Assembly: GCF_040807025.1 (NCBI RefSeq)
Contig: NC_090982.1
Coordinates: forward strand, 30,743,514-30,807,513
Direction of reading: 5' to 3'
Origin: Struthio camelus
Lineage: Eukaryota > Chordata > Aves > Struthioniformes > Struthionidae
Length of the DNA stretch: 64,000 nt
Shown in pieces: positions 27,066 through 40,408 of this stretch. The stretch's first letter is position 1. Every line of letters begins with the position of its first letter. The notes beneath the pieces were generated by a model. The model was given only the letters and a program-made list of their open reading frames with translations, made no database searches and had not been told where the DNA came from. The position numbers were made by a program, and so were the translations under genes.

Positions 27066-29723
27066 CAGCAGGCATAAGCACAGAAATGGTATCCTTTCAG
27101 AGATTTCAGAACTCTTAGTTTTTCCTAGAAGATATCTGAGAATAATAGTTGATTAACGCTGCCATTTTATTGTCAGATGAGTTGTGGGAAGGACAGAGTA
27201 CAGAATACAATAGAAAATTTCAGTAAATTTGTATAAATGCTGTAAAACTGCAAATTCTCAAATATTATCTGTTAAACAGCTACTCTCTTATCTGCTGAGC
27301 TGACCCACTTCCTTTCTTCCTCTGATCTCTCCCCCTTCATCAGATTCAAACTTTATATCTTCACACTATTCCTAGACTTCATTTCAGATACTCTCACTAC
27401 ACTAGCCCAAACAAAAACAGCCAGGCTGTGTCACTACCCTGTTCTCCTTTTTCTGCTCTGCGCTTATTTTCCAGAATCTGTGGCAGAGCAACGCTTAAAG
27501 CTAGACTTGATTCTTGCACCTTAGTCATGCACTTCCTGATGAAACAATTGAAATCCTGTTCTCACAGAGATATGCTATTTATATTGCATTAAAAAAGAAA
27601 TATTTGTAATCCTAGTTCACACAGATACCATTTTTACCGCTCGAACTCCTCAAACATTTTACTCTACCACACCAGGAAGGATCAAATTAATAGGAAAAAG
27701 AATTCTAAAGGGCATGTCATGGGTTACTTCTACATGAGAGGCAACAAATTCTTTCTTCCCTGAGTTGATCTTTTGTCCTACTCTTTAAGATAGAGTTGGT
27801 CCACTTCAGTCTTCTATAGCAAGAAATTTTACTATATATTTTATCGTATACTTATCTATGTATATATGTATAAAATATCCTGAAGGCTTAGTAAGTTTAT
27901 TACACATAAAACTATGGGCAATAAAACAGCTTAATAATATTAGTTTAGTTTTCATTTATTACATGTCCAAAGCATGCCAGTAGATCAGGATATGACATTT
28001 CAGCAGTAAGAAAGATCACTTTGCTTAAATCTTTTATCAGTGAAGAAAAGTCATCGCTGGTGAATGACAATAGGCAAAATACAAAGTACCTAAGTTGGGG
28101 CTAACTCTCCGAAGTTGCTAACTACAAGTGAGCAGTAGTTTTATAAAAGTTTGCATCAGATATTAAAACAGTCAAGATTCCTGGTACTCAACTCTACAGA
28201 AGAAACGCGTACTGCTGATTGCCTGCAATTCAGGTAGAGTTGCTTTCCAATACTCCTTTAGCAATTTTCCAAAGTTCTCTGAAAAGATCCATGCAGCTGC
28301 TTATGAACTCTAACAGTCAGAGAAGACAACACAAATCTGTCTGTTCTAATACATTTAACAGTCATGAAACAGGAAACTAAAACGTTTAGATAAAAAAGCG
28401 GTACATGGAAGAGCGATGCATTTGGAATTTGTTTACAGAGTCTCTCTATGAGCAGTTTTCCCAAAGTTTTACACTGCACAGTGTGAATTTTACAAGACAT
28501 TTGAAAGACACTGCAGTTCACCCAGAAGAAAACTAGACATTCCCAAATCCTACTTTCTGCAAAAAAATGAAAAAATAATTTAGATTTGCAGTGTATCTAA
28601 CACATTCTTGCAGAGGCTCTATCAAGAAAACTCTCCTGCAATGTGAGAATGACTTTGTCACATAGTAAAAATCACTGCATGAAAAGCAAAGACATTCTCA
28701 CTGTCACCATCTACCAGCAAGGCAGGCCACTCACAAGCACCTGGCATCCACTTCTCAACACAACCTCTGGAAGAGCCTTCCCTATCCTCACTCCCTCCTA
28801 TGTGGGCCACACCCCTGAATCATAGGGATGAAAGCTGTGGTGGTTCACAGCTCGGGTAGCACAGATCTGTCCTGGACTGGCACGTCAGGAGAGTACAAGC
28901 TGGGAGCAGTGATTTGATCAGGAAAATATAGCTCATTTAGTTGCTTGTCTACATTTCTCTCATCCCACCTGTTCCAGTGGGATACCAAGGAAGACAGAGC
29001 TTACTATGAAGTAGGAAACTTAAGTAAGACAGAGGAAGTCTTGTAGGCAAGCGGGAGGTGAGAGTTGCTCAAGTAATGTTACAGAATTATTCTAAAAGCC
29101 TAACAACAGTGAGGTTTTGAGGTTTGTCTTTACGATGAGAAACCCTTAGTCGTCAATTTGGTTCGCTTTTTCAGATGAAAGTTTTATTTAATAAATAGCA
29201 AAGCCAAAGAAAGTATTTGCCAGGCCTCTGGTTTAAGTTAGAAATTCCCAGCTTGTAATAAACTTTGCCGAGGAAGAAAAAAATTCCCCTGGGCTTCTTA
29301 GCATATGGCTTGAAGAACTCCACCAAGAGCAGCACGTGATCTGGGGGCCTAGCTGAATAGTAGCTCATACTTAGCACCTTCAGTTGCAAGTCCCCTGTGC
29401 GGTGAGCCTGTCAGTCCAAGAAACCACAGCATTTCACAGCACAAAAATTCAGAGCCGTTATGTGAAGACTGAAGTTTGGCCCTACAAATAAGCTGCAAAA
29501 GTAAAGGCTAGAAAGTGTATCTCACATTCCTGCAGTTTAAGAAAGGGCCTTCCAGAATATTTACGATGAATGCTGGGAAAAACATTTTAGAAATGATTAA
29601 GTAGGAAACTCGCACTATTAGCACTTCTCTCAGTAGTGGAACGCCAAGATTCAGACCTCTCACTCTACCATAACCACTATTGCCATTGCAGAGGTTTTTC
29701 CCCCGATCAGATTTCACTTCTGA

Positions 29724-29756
29724 AGGAGTAATTTAACAAGAGGAGTAATTTAACAA
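29724..29756. repeat. 17-bp tandem duplication
   Basis: AGGAGTAATTTAACAAG (29724-29740) is followed at once by the same sequence apart from its last base. A small recent slippage duplication. Confidence 0.9.
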
Positions 29757-31719
29757 CCCTGGAATGCAGCATGGATACAACCTAAATTTAAAAAAAATAA
29801 TTTAAAATGACAATTTTACCTCATTATTGTCTTGAGGCGTAAGCTCATATCCCCGATGCTAGACTCATTGGTCTTACAGAACATATACCCCACCCCCAAA
29901 AAAACCCCATGCATCAGAGTCATTGTAGATGTACAGAAAAACTCAATTTCATATTCTGAGAGCCAGGTCTCATCACGAATAAAATGTAGAGCACAGTCTG
30001 CTTATCTGTAAAAACTCCAACTTCTTAGACTTATTTTGTACATAAGCTACTTCCCTCCAGCTTCTTCATCTGGCCCTTTCTTACCTTCTGTTAGACAAGG
30101 CATGCTATGGGAAGAAATATTGGTCAGTCATTTTCTGCATGAAAGGCAGAAGACAGGCATGGCATTTTGCCATTTACCTCTAGAGAACTCCCAGTCAAAA
30201 AGGTCAAATTTTCCATTGTACCACTTTATTGCCATGGGATAATTTAAGCTGAAAGGCCTCCTTTTATCTTAGGCTCTTGTCTTCACCATTTAACATTCAA
30301 CATCAGCATCATACACCACCCTTCATCATCATCAATGTCAGAGATGCTACTTCAGGATTAGCAAGGGGAAAGTCACTAAAGGTTTGGAGGATCAGTCTAA
30401 ATAAGCATCCAAAAGTTCAACTGTTTATCAAAATCATTTCTGTTTCTAAAGCAGACTGGAAATTTAAAAATAAACTGTGTGGCAAGATCAGACCACGACA
30501 AACAGAGGACCCTGAAAAGAAGGGGCAAATACATTAGACAAATGCTTGCAGTAGGCCAGGAAGGCTTTTTTTAATTGATAATTTCTAATCAGTAATGCCT
30601 ATCTGCAAGAGAAAAAGGTTGATGAAATTGAGAACAGAAACCAGACGGCACTCAAAGTCCAAATGAAAACACTGCTTAAGAGAGTACCAAGAACTGATTT
30701 AACAGAGCTCCATCTGCAAACTCATTCTCACACGGCTCCTTCTCAATTGTCGTTTTTTAGGAGTACGTAAGTCAGGGGATAAACTAATATCAGCTGTCTC
30801 CAGCTCAACGCTGGCTCCTTTCCTCACCTACTACACCAGGCAGCCATTTCCAGCTCCTTCTGTTCTGAAGAATCTGCATTTGAAGGAGATGGCATAATAT
30901 AAGTTAATTCAAAGGAAAGGATGGTCAAGAAATCAGGAGGGTGTAGTTAGATGAGTCAGTGGGAAAAAGTTAACATGCAGTCCCTTAGTGTGCTCGCTCC
31001 TGTACAGCCTGCTATGAAGATAAGAGCCGAAAACCCACCAAAATACATATAATACCCTGCAGCTTATTAAAAGCTTAAAAACAAAATCCCTGGTAATATT
31101 TTACATGATGGCAACAACTCAGTGGGAAAAACGCTTTTCCGCCTTTTGCTAACTCAGAATGGTGAAGGAATTTGGTTTGGGCTTCTCCACCCAAAAATGT
31201 ACATTAAGGAAAGTCCACGAATGGAAGATCTCACCTTAAATGAGAAATGTTTGTGAATGCAGTTGCAATGGAAGCTTTTCAACAGCTCTTCCAGAATTTC
31301 AGGGTGAAAAAGTATCACTGTTTAATTTTGCAACTATTGCAAGACCAATTAACATAAATTGAGAGAGGCCTGGACAGGAAGGGACCACATTAGACTACAG
31401 GATGGAAAATTAGAGGACAGTGAGGTCTGGGTAATTTTTCATGTATTTGATTAAAGTGGGTGGTAGGTATTTATGTGAAATGTAGGCTTTTTTCCATTCA
31501 CAAATCTTAAAGAACTAACAATATAGAAGTTATTGGCTTTGATTTTGCACAGCAGCACTAACACGACGTTCAAAACGCACATCTCCTTGCACTAGCCAGC
31601 TAGTGAGCGTTCCTACTTTTAAAATGGAAAAACTCTGGTTTCAGGAAACTGTTCTGAATCAGAGGTAGCAAAACAGCGGCCTCTTCCTCCTCCTTTCTTC
31701 AAGGAGCTGCCAAGCATGT

Positions 31720-31890
31720 CAGATCATTCATGTTAAATTATGCGGGATGGCATTGAGCTGTGCACTACTGTCATCTAAAGGCTGAGTCGCAGCTGTCAAA
31801 TCCTTTGCACTGTGAGCCTCCTGTGGCAATCCAACAAGGGTCCAAAACAAGCAAACAGGCCTTTATCTGCTACTTTACGGCTAGTTCAAG
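31720..31890. promoter_or_regulatory. Candidate conserved element
   Basis: Moderate-complexity sequence with isolated CpGs ('ttatgcgggatggc', 'ctgagtcgcagctgtc', 'ttacggctag'), a GCAGCTGTC E-box and TTAAATTATGC. It ends just before an 18-bp tandem repeat. There is no frame or known repeat. The call rests on composition only. Confidence 0.25.
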
Positions 31891-31892
31891 CC

Positions 31893-31934
31893 TGACAAAA
31901 TAAACAAGTATGACAAAATAAACAAGTATGACAA
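31893..31934. repeat. 18-bp tandem repeat, 2.3 copies
   Basis: TGACAAAATAAACAAGTA occurs at 31893-31910 and 31911-31928, followed by TGACAA. Each unit contains a forkhead-like AAATAAACA word, so the duplication doubles a potential FOX site. Confidence 0.9.
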
Positions 31935-32199
31935 CCAGAGCTTCTGAGAAGGAAAAAATAATCAGCTCTAACTTATTCAGCTGACCTGTAGATGAACTAT
32001 TTTATTAAGATCCCATAGCAAAATTCAGTTCTGGCAAAAAGCGCAACAATCCTGCTGAGTTAGTCAGCAGCAAATTTGGCTGTATATTTTAAAACCTTCC
32101 AGCAGGCAGAAAGAGGGAATTAACCAAAAATTACTTGGATGAGTATTCATACAAGCAAAAATATTTGCCTACATACTTATACCTCAAACCGTGCTGTGG

Positions 32200-32640
32200 T
32201 GTTAACAATTTGCATTGAATTATATCACCGATTGAGGCTTGGCAATAATTAAGCTTTTACCTTTTACATATTTATTGTCCTTACTGACTGCTCTATTTAC
32301 TTAGTAAATAATTCTTCTTCAGGTTGCTGCAATTCAGCCCACGCTAGGAAAACACTAATCTCTCCCAGGTTTTAGTTTTCTCAGTTCCCCTACGCTATGG
32401 TTTGACCTGCAGGCAAATGAAGCCATTCAAATATTTGCTGATCTTGTCATCTGTTCTCATCAGACCTTGCAATTCCTGTCATGCCCCACATGTCAGTTTA
32501 AAGCATAACGTCATTAATACCTCCCGTGCACTAATGGATGCTTCACACATGAACGCATTAATGAAATGTGTTATTGTTTTCCCTCACAGGACATTAACAG
32601 TCTCACTCACGCTGAGGCCCTGAAGCCCTGCAGTGCTGCT
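32200..32640. promoter_or_regulatory. Candidate conserved element
   Basis: Dense TAAT/ATTA and POU/SOX-like words: 'caatttgcattgaattat', 'ggcaataattaagc', 'aacgtcattaatacc', 'gcactaatggatgc', 'aacgcattaatgaaatg', 'gttattgttttcc'. CpGs occur singly through the block. A 73-codon frame overlaps it but has no domain. A good acceptor-like tract (tttccctcacag, ending about 32590) is followed only by short frames. It reads as an enhancer, not an exon. Confidence 0.35.
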
Positions 32641-32649
32641 GAAAACCAC

Positions 32650-34560
32650 TAGCTATCAAATGAACCCTCAGTTACGCCTCGGTAACTTTAAGTTCAAGTT
32701 TATCACTGAAGTGTCACTCATGTGAGGAGAAGATACAATCCTCTAAGGTCTTTTGGGCCCAGCTTCAATTACCATAAAAAGTAACAGGAGGCAATAGCTG
32801 TAAGGGAAAAAAAAGCACCATCATATAACTGAAATCCTGTCAAGATAAAATAGGAAAGATCTGGGTGTCACTGTAGTCATTTGTTTCTTGTTTCTCTCCT
32901 TTGTCTATGGACTGATGACTTGAATAACAGAAACAGGATTGGTTTTCTTTTAGAAGATAAAAACACAGTCTCGCTTCCTCATCAAGATATCAAATATAAG
33001 AGGGCATAAAGATTCCTTATGCAAACCTTGTTTAAAATCACTTTCCTAAATCTTCAAGAAGCATTTCCAGTGGGGTTATGAAATGGCCCACAGCAAGTTA
33101 TGCAGCTTTTATGAGCAGGTTACTTAAATAAGGCCACTTGTCTTCTCTTAGGCTGCAGAGAGCACTCAGGCAGCAGAAATGAGGTGGAAGCTTTTCCACA
33201 TCAAAGGCATTGTCACTGCCTTTTCTAAGTCAAAGAAGAATCCAAACCAAGCTTTTCCCTGCATTTGCATCCACTACAGGAATCAGCTCCGAGCCTGCAC
33301 TTTAAGTTTTTATTTCACAAAGCCAATGGACAAAGATGGCCACCCTATGCTTACCCTTAGGGATCAGAGTAGCTGGTAACTGACTTTTCTAGAAAGCGCA
33401 ATTTGTATTATTTTTTGCAGTTTGGAATAAGAAAAATACAGAAAAATATTGGAATTTCACCTAGTGTTTCAGCTCTGAAACCAGGAAGTTTTCTTACGTT
33501 GCAGCCTTCCCTTGGCTCTTGCTTTATTCCTAAGCAGTGACAGCCCTGTGCAGTGGCTATAGCACATGGCTAGCAGCAAAACCACTCTGGAAATAGGTAT
33601 TTGAGGCCCTTGGCTGTAGAAAAAGTGAGGCAGCAGGTCCTGCAAAGGCCAGTCCTGCCTTACAGTGGGAGCCATGGGACTCCAGGGAACTGCTAGCATT
33701 GCCTCACCTATGAACCATCTCAAGAGCCCCTTTCTTCCCTTATCAGTCCAAGATGCAATGTGAATCTCAGCTCTCAAACACGTTTTGATGAACAGCTTGC
33801 AAGGGCAGGAAGTTTGGCCACACTCATTCTCAGTTTATTGCCTATTAACTTCTGTGAAGACTGGTTCCTGATTGCCTTTGCCATGATACAGTGTGAGCCT
33901 CAGATATGCATGTTCTGTCTAGCAAGTCTCACAGAATTAAGTCATGAGCTAAAAGAATAAGGCTTGTAATCCTAATTAACCAAGTAGCCCAGGAAATCAG
34001 GAACTTCCAGTGACATGGATGCTGAACTATCTTTTACAGGATAAAGTAGATTGCCATGAAATACTTGCTTCTCCCCAGGTTAACCAAGAATAGTTGCTTT
34101 TTCTTGTTTCTAACACTTAAAGAGTGGAAACTGTATTTTAGAATTTCTAATACCTACAATGCAGAATCATTTCTCAGACTCATCTCCTTGTTCACACAGC
34201 CAGCCTTCTTGTCCAAAACATTTCCTTTTCTCTGGCATGCATTTCAATAAAGACAGAGCGGTAAAATCAGTGTTAGTAGATGAGAGTTTTCTCCTTCCCT
34301 GTGGATTTAGTGTACCATGTCCTCCCCCTCAGAATCATGCAAATCAGTGATGGATCACAGCTCTCTGGCTCAGAGATATCTCAGAGACTGCCTGCAACAT
34401 CCTGATCTTTTCTCTTTATTGCCATTAGCTAATCAATAAGTCCCATAAACCTATGACCGCCTAATGCTATTACATGTGTTACTGGACTTCATTTCTGAAC
34501 ATTTCCAACCAAGCATTTTTCATTACCTACCCATTTCTTCCTCTTAATTTGCTAATGGGA
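32650..34560. other. Non-coding stretch, no gene seen
   Basis: Short frames up to 102 codons (minus strand 33469-33777) carry no recognisable motif. No repeat family was recognised. Confidence 0.5.
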
Positions 34561-34565
34561 AGGCT

Positions 34566-34584
34566 GGGGGCGAGGGGGGGGGGG
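34566..34584 (+). repeat. G-run pair, potential G-quadruplex
   Basis: G5 and G11 runs separated by CGA (GGGGGCGAGGGGGGGGGGG). The long run can supply three further G-tracts, so an intramolecular quadruplex is possible. G11 is also prone to sequencing and replication length errors. Confidence 0.85.
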
Positions 34585-35205
34585 AAGAATTTTTAACCTA
34601 TTCACTGCCAAATAAGGTAAAGTAGGGCATGTACTACAGTTAGATAGGATTTCTTTATTACCTCCCTCTCCTTTTTTTAAATGTATATTCACACATGCAC
34701 AGCAAGCGGTTTGTTTTAGCACAACCAGTGTCAGTTGTTAACTAGTGGGAAGGATGAACTGCCTGTGACTTGGAGATGCCCTATAGCGTAGAGTTCAATA
34801 TACATTCACACATTTCCACATGGCTATGAGCACACTTGAGTCAAGCAACTCAACCATTTATTCGGCAACACGCACAGCAGTAAGTTAAATATTGCCAGGG
34901 AATGTTCCAAGATACTGAAATTCAGCCTTCTCCAGTACTAAGTTTTCATGATGGCCCCTACTGCTCTTCCGAAAAACCTCCAGGCTCAGCTCGGGAGTGG
35001 TTCAAGGTCTCTAGCCCAAGCTAATTGGCAGTTTGAGAGCAACCTCTGTGTCTGAGATACAAAAGAATTTAAGAATTTGAACACAGGCTGCTCTATGCCG
35101 GGTGGTTTTTCTGTCAGAGAAAGGTTCTAGCCTTACTTAGTTTACTAGGGTAAATACAGCCCTAAATATCACTTCTTAAAAAACAAAGACACGCCAGCAC
35201 CACAA

Positions 35206-35237
35206 ACACACACATATATGTGTACATACATGTACAT
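35206..35237. repeat. 32-bp alternating purine-pyrimidine tract
   Basis: Strict alternation through ACACACACATATATGTGT, then ACATACATGTACAT, with nested small palindromes (CATATATG, TGTACA). The CA/TG-rich part is a weak Z-DNA candidate. Confidence 0.8.
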
Positions 35238-35745
35238 TTCCCATTAAATTACTAGTTTCTCCATTTAATCACTACACATAGGTGTAGAAGAATAAACATA
35301 TGGAAGACTAGCGTATGTTCAGATAATAGCAAGCAATTTAGCCTATCTAATAGGACATAACATGCCATTAACAATTCAGTGCAATAGGAATCAATCTGCA
35401 TATTTAAAGAGCAGATGCTGAGCTCCTACATTTGCACAACACACAGTAGGGGTGCCCTGCTTCAATTTAGTCTGCACCTCTAGCCTAAACATTCCCAACA
35501 CATGTAGTTCAAAGCTATCCAGTTTTCTAGTTCATATGGAAATTAAGTTCTTGAAAAACTGAGCACTGACAAATTCTTTATTTGTATCCACTCTCCCACT
35601 GTGGACTCTCACCCCTCTTGTTCAGGGGAGAAGTCCCAAAAGCACCTGCAAGGCCTGCTCAACAGCAAATCAACAGTAACCTTTGAGGAAAGTCTTGCAG
35701 GGAAGGACAAGCTGCTCAGTTTGTCGAGATGCATTTTAAAAGCAA

Positions 35746-35760
35746 TTTTTTTTTTTTTTT
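35746..35760 (+). repeat. Poly-T run (15 T)
   Basis: A 15-base T homopolymer followed by AAATTATAC. No retrotransposon body is adjacent. Confidence 0.9.
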
Positions 35761-36273
35761 AAATTATACTCAAGTGTCTTAAGAAATTGCAAGTTAACTC
35801 TAATTACGGTAAAAAACTGACTGATCACAGCTGTTGCTGTACTAATATATTTATTTTTATTTATATACATCTTTACTACCACCTTGATTTAAATGAAATC
35901 CAGCACAAGCTATAAAATCTGGACAACACTATCATGCATAAGTTGTACTAGAATTAAAATTTGTTTAATCAGCAACTATCTTTTCCCCTTGCTTAGTATT
36001 TTCTTTTTTCCACAATCTGGGAGCAGTTTCTGCTTTTAGTCTTTCCTTCCCCATAAAGCATGCACAAAGCAGCACTTTGGGCAGAGAAGAAACTCTCCCC
36101 AGTTGGTAATGCCTGCCTGAAGCTATTCATTTTCAGTATCTTTAGCCAGAGTAGCATCTAGTCAACATTTTCATTGGAACAATGCCCAGATATGCTACAT
36201 TAATTCAGGAAGCCTTTTGTCAGAGAGCATTAGGGATTATTACTCAAGAGCCCTGCAGTGCAATATGTATATT

Positions 36274-36287
36274 TATATATATATATA
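36274..36287. repeat. (TA)7 dinucleotide repeat
   Basis: Seven perfect TA units in an AT-rich context. Confidence 0.9.
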
Positions 36288-38738
36288 AGCAGCCAGCTTT
36301 CTATTAAAAGTACCTAGGGCCATATTTTCAGAGTCGTTCCGGTGTCTAAAGATCCAGTGGAAGCTAGGCCTGTAGGTACTGTTAAAACCCTCTTCCTAGA
36401 TGATCTTGAGATCAAATTTTTAAACGTGCAGATGCTTTAAGTTCTTTGTAGCTACAGAGAATGAGAGAAGGTGAGGGAAACCTCACCCACAGGGAAAAAT
36501 AATAATACTTTTGCTACAGAATTACAGAATTTAGCAGTGTTGACTCTTAGCGGTCATGCCTGCATTTCTTCTAGTGAGCAGTCTTTGGAGCAGCTGGGCT
36601 CACAGCATGCCTCTTGTCCCCGTGGCAGCCTATTCTGAAGGGTTCCCCCCTGCACACTATACCACCAGACACACACAGCTTCACACCCTTTATAGTGTGC
36701 CCTCTGGCAATACTCCAGGCCATGTTTGCAGGCTCACTGTCTGTACAGGCAGCAAGTTGTCTTAATGTCACAGAGTAATCAGCCACTAGCAATAGAGAGA
36801 AAGCATGCATGGGTGTAATTAGTGGTGATCAGATAGCTTGGAGTCTGGTTCATATTTATATGAAATAAGATATAGTGAATTACAGTTTCGCTGGCTAATT
36901 TTGCCAGGAAAGACAGGGATGGAACTGGAAAGTAGGATAGCTAACAAAGGGTGACAGCAAGGGCAGAGAGCAGATGGACTTCTCAAAGTAATCGTATGCA
37001 ACAAATAGGGTTACTGTTCCTGTGATCCCCCAATTAAGACACATGCTGTTACAGTATCCCATGCTCTGCTGCTTCTCTCTCCTCTCTAATCCTGGATGCA
37101 CTTCCCAAAATGGGCCACGAGACAGCAATTCAGTGATGCAATAAGTATCCCAATGACACACAAGGTGCAGAGGACACGATTTAGCCTATAGTTTATCCCA
37201 GTGAATGAGGCCACTGAACTTCTGAACCGCGACTTCTGTTACGTATTAAAACAGCCTTCACAAACTACAGTTCTGATTTCAAACTGGTGACCCTCTACCT
37301 ATTTCTTCACCACACCATGACCACAAAAAGAAAATTTCTGTCCAGTTGTATTCCCACACTGTGGAGCCTTTCTTTTGCTTTGCTATAAGGCAATGCTTAA
37401 GGCTGCAAGAGTTCAGAGTCTGTGATCCCATCACAACCACTCCATATCACCTTCACACTGCACCGTGGCAGCCCTGCGGACCTTTTCCGTTAAGGACCAC
37501 TATGGTGACGTGTCGGTCAGAGATGCCAGAGCAATGTTTCACTCTAACTTCTGATACCTGGAAGTAGATGTCACACTAAGCACTATAGCTTTTCCTGTTG
37601 AGATAGATATATAGAGACAGATATATTTTTAAACTGGACTATGCACATTAAGTCAGTGTTTTTAATGTATTTCTGCTCACTCTACAGTTTCAGCTCCTCA
37701 GATATATAGGTATATTAGAGACATTCAGTGCTAAGAATCCAGGCCAAGTCTATCCTTATCAGTGTTAGTACACTAAGCTTTAAATCTCTAATGTTTTTGC
37801 AAGAAACATTTGTGGAAGATACCAAATACTGTACAGGTAGGGATTATACAGCTGATGCAGATGCAGGTAGAGCTTATTATTCTCACAGGCAACAGAGATA
37901 AACATGCTACTAGTTTAGAAAGCTACTAAATCTCTTCAAGAATAACTATGCATTGTAGAATATTCTCTGAAGTGCTTCGCATTTTTTGAATATTCGTAGA
38001 CTTTTCACAGGAAGTCCCCTATTCAGTGTAATACCATTAAAGCAAGAAAATATTTTCTTCTAGCATTAAAACCTTAGTTGCCAGAATACATCAAAACCTC
38101 CACAGATGTCATCTCGTTGACAGATTATACATAAATTGTACAGTGACTTTGATATAATTAAAAATTTAAAATACTTTGCACTACGAACTCTTAACTTCAG
38201 AAGAGAACTTTCAAGGACTTTTAGGAATTATCAGCCAAGCCTTTGTCTCCATAAAAGTCACGATTCAGTTGTATTCATCTTTCACTATTTTTGCTAAGCC
38301 TTTTTAATAATTAGATTCTGATCCTAAGGTAAGGGGTTAAAAAAAATAAAATAAAACTCTCCTGCTTGTACTAATAATCTCACTAGAATCATTCATACGG
38401 CTGTCTCAAAAGCTCCAAAGTCATCTAATCAGGATCAGAAATCACACCACACAACTTAGGAAAACAAACAGTACAAGTGATGTAGTGAACCATAACCAAT
38501 ATTCAACCAATTTCATGTATTATATGCTTTTAACGACTACCGTGGTTGAATAGCTTCACATTTTAAAAAGTGCTATCAAAAAGTATTGACTAAACACCAC
38601 AAAAAAGACGACATTGCCTAGTTAAGGCTATTTTTCTTTGTTTAGATCAATTACTGAATTTAGATTTTGCATAAAACTCTAGAGGAGCAGTAATTCTCTT
38701 TCATAAGCCTACAGCAATATGCTGCTGCTAGTTAGTGG

Positions 38739-38970
38739 GCATGGTCACAGAATGCAATCATTACTCAGGTAGCTGAGACATGAGTCAATGTGCATCACCA
38801 TCTTTGCACACGAGTGGGGAAAAGGATGTGCAAACAGACTGCATCACCCTAAACCTAACAAAACTCATCCTGCATTTGCCCCTCCACAGACTGTCATTAA
38901 TGGATGATGAATCAGAGGCCAGCTGACTTTCTGATTATTGCCCTTGTCTTGGCAATATTTAATCATATCA
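38739..38970. promoter_or_regulatory. Candidate conserved element
   Basis: Clustered words include 'gaatgcaatcattactcagg', 'catgagtcaatgtgcatcacc', 'ctgtcattaatggatgatgaatcagagg' and 'ggcaatatttaatcatatcacc'. The block is of moderate complexity, with no repeat and no frame. It resembles homeobox-regulated enhancers. Alignment is required. Confidence 0.3.
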
Positions 38971-40408
38971 CCAAACCTAAAATTCAGTGTAAATGCTTGG
39001 AACATTTAAGGTTTATGATCTAGGAAGTCAGTAGCAGAATTTTCAAGGACAATAGAAAATATATTCCAGAAAAAATCTGGAACAGCTACTTATTTAATAG
39101 CCTATCCTCACTGGAAGTAAATAGCTTTGAATAGCCAGTGATCCTCCAAGGCAAGAGAAAAATCATCAGGGCAAGAGAAATATTTAAAGTGGCATTCACT
39201 GCTTCCTCGTGCGCATTTCAGGTATAAGCACTTTGTTACACAGAATACATGCATAAATGAAGATAAGATCAAATTCTATGCAAGAAGAAAGCAGCACACA
39301 GAAAGATGTCTTAATATCCACTGTCTTCACACATAAGAATAAACACCTCACAGTCTTGATGAAGCTACCTAAGCCTTTGGAAAAATCTTAATCTGGTTAG
39401 CTTGGATATTGACAACTCTACTTCAATTTAAGTGGGCTGCAGCAAATGTTCCACCTTTGTCCTCTGAGGTAAAATAGGTAGTCTATTATACCTCTGTGAA
39501 GACAAAAGTTTTCAGACAGACTGCACAAGCCTCAAGGACCAATTCTGACCAACACCACACTTTCCCTAGACTTGAAACAATCTTTTCCCAAAATACACCA
39601 TCTATCTGTGCTCTGGGTTTAAACTAAGCAGTTCAGTGCACTTTGTAAACCTTGCACACAACGCACAGACAAGGAATCTCTGAAGGATAGAGAACCGCGT
39701 GTAAGAGAAAAAGGGCAGGGGGATATAACAGAAAGACCAGGAAGAATAGTATATCCAAAACATTTTCTACTCTTTCCAGCTGCATCATTTGGTCTAACAT
39801 ATTTTTTACCTACAGTCTGGTTTTCAGTGGGGCTGGAATAGCCCCTCCTGAACGCATTAGCTCATCCTCATTTCATGCCAAGACTTTGGAAACCAGCTGT
39901 GGGGAATTCAAATGGCTCTTCCTGCTAACGTGTCCTGGATAATAACAGCAGATATGGCACGTATGCATAAACAGCACTAACAAATTAATAAATAATTTTG
40001 AACTGATTTAAATGATGAGTTGAGGTTTTTTTCTTCTTCTCTCCTTCCCCAGTGACATTAACTATGGCAGAACTTATGCCCCCTCCCATCAGACACCTGC
40101 ACCGTTCCCTCCTAGAAGGGTGAAAAAGGCTGAAGACAGTACAGAAAGTCTTCGATTCTTTCCCAAATTAGGACCTTTCTCTCCCCCGCTCCTCTTTTGC
40201 TCTAGGCCAGTTAATTCTGAACTGGAAGTGGTCCCACAGTTAAGCAATTGCCTCTCCCTTCCTAAAGCATGTGCTCCATGCCTTCCTCCTTCAAAAATTG
40301 CTCAAAAAACTGAGCTTTTCACAAGCTCTACCCCAACAACTAACCTGCCCAGCTATTGCTTTCCCTGGTGGGAGCAATCCTCTCATTCCATTTAAGCTAC
40401 TTTCCTTC

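Larger units (their letters stand above)
21367..29720. other. Long non-coding stretch, no gene seen
   Basis: More than 8 kb with frames of at most 104 codons and no recognised domain. It contains a poly-A (21643-21655), a poly-T (22654), a C-rich/A-rich patch (24651-24676) and two weak enhancer-like blocks listed separately. No repeat family was recognised by eye. Confidence 0.5.
34585..38738. other. Non-coding stretch, no gene seen
   Basis: AT-rich with a purine-pyrimidine alternating tract (35206), a T15 (35746) and a TA repeat (36274). The frames at 36556-36810 overlap on both strands and show no domain. 'ttacagaatt' near 36524 is not a CR1 end, because nothing CR1-like follows it. Confidence 0.5.

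Noticed and set aside
36515..36560. CR1-like end 'acagaattacagaattt'
   Set aside because: Only the short terminal-repeat-like word matches; the following sequence does not continue as CR1.
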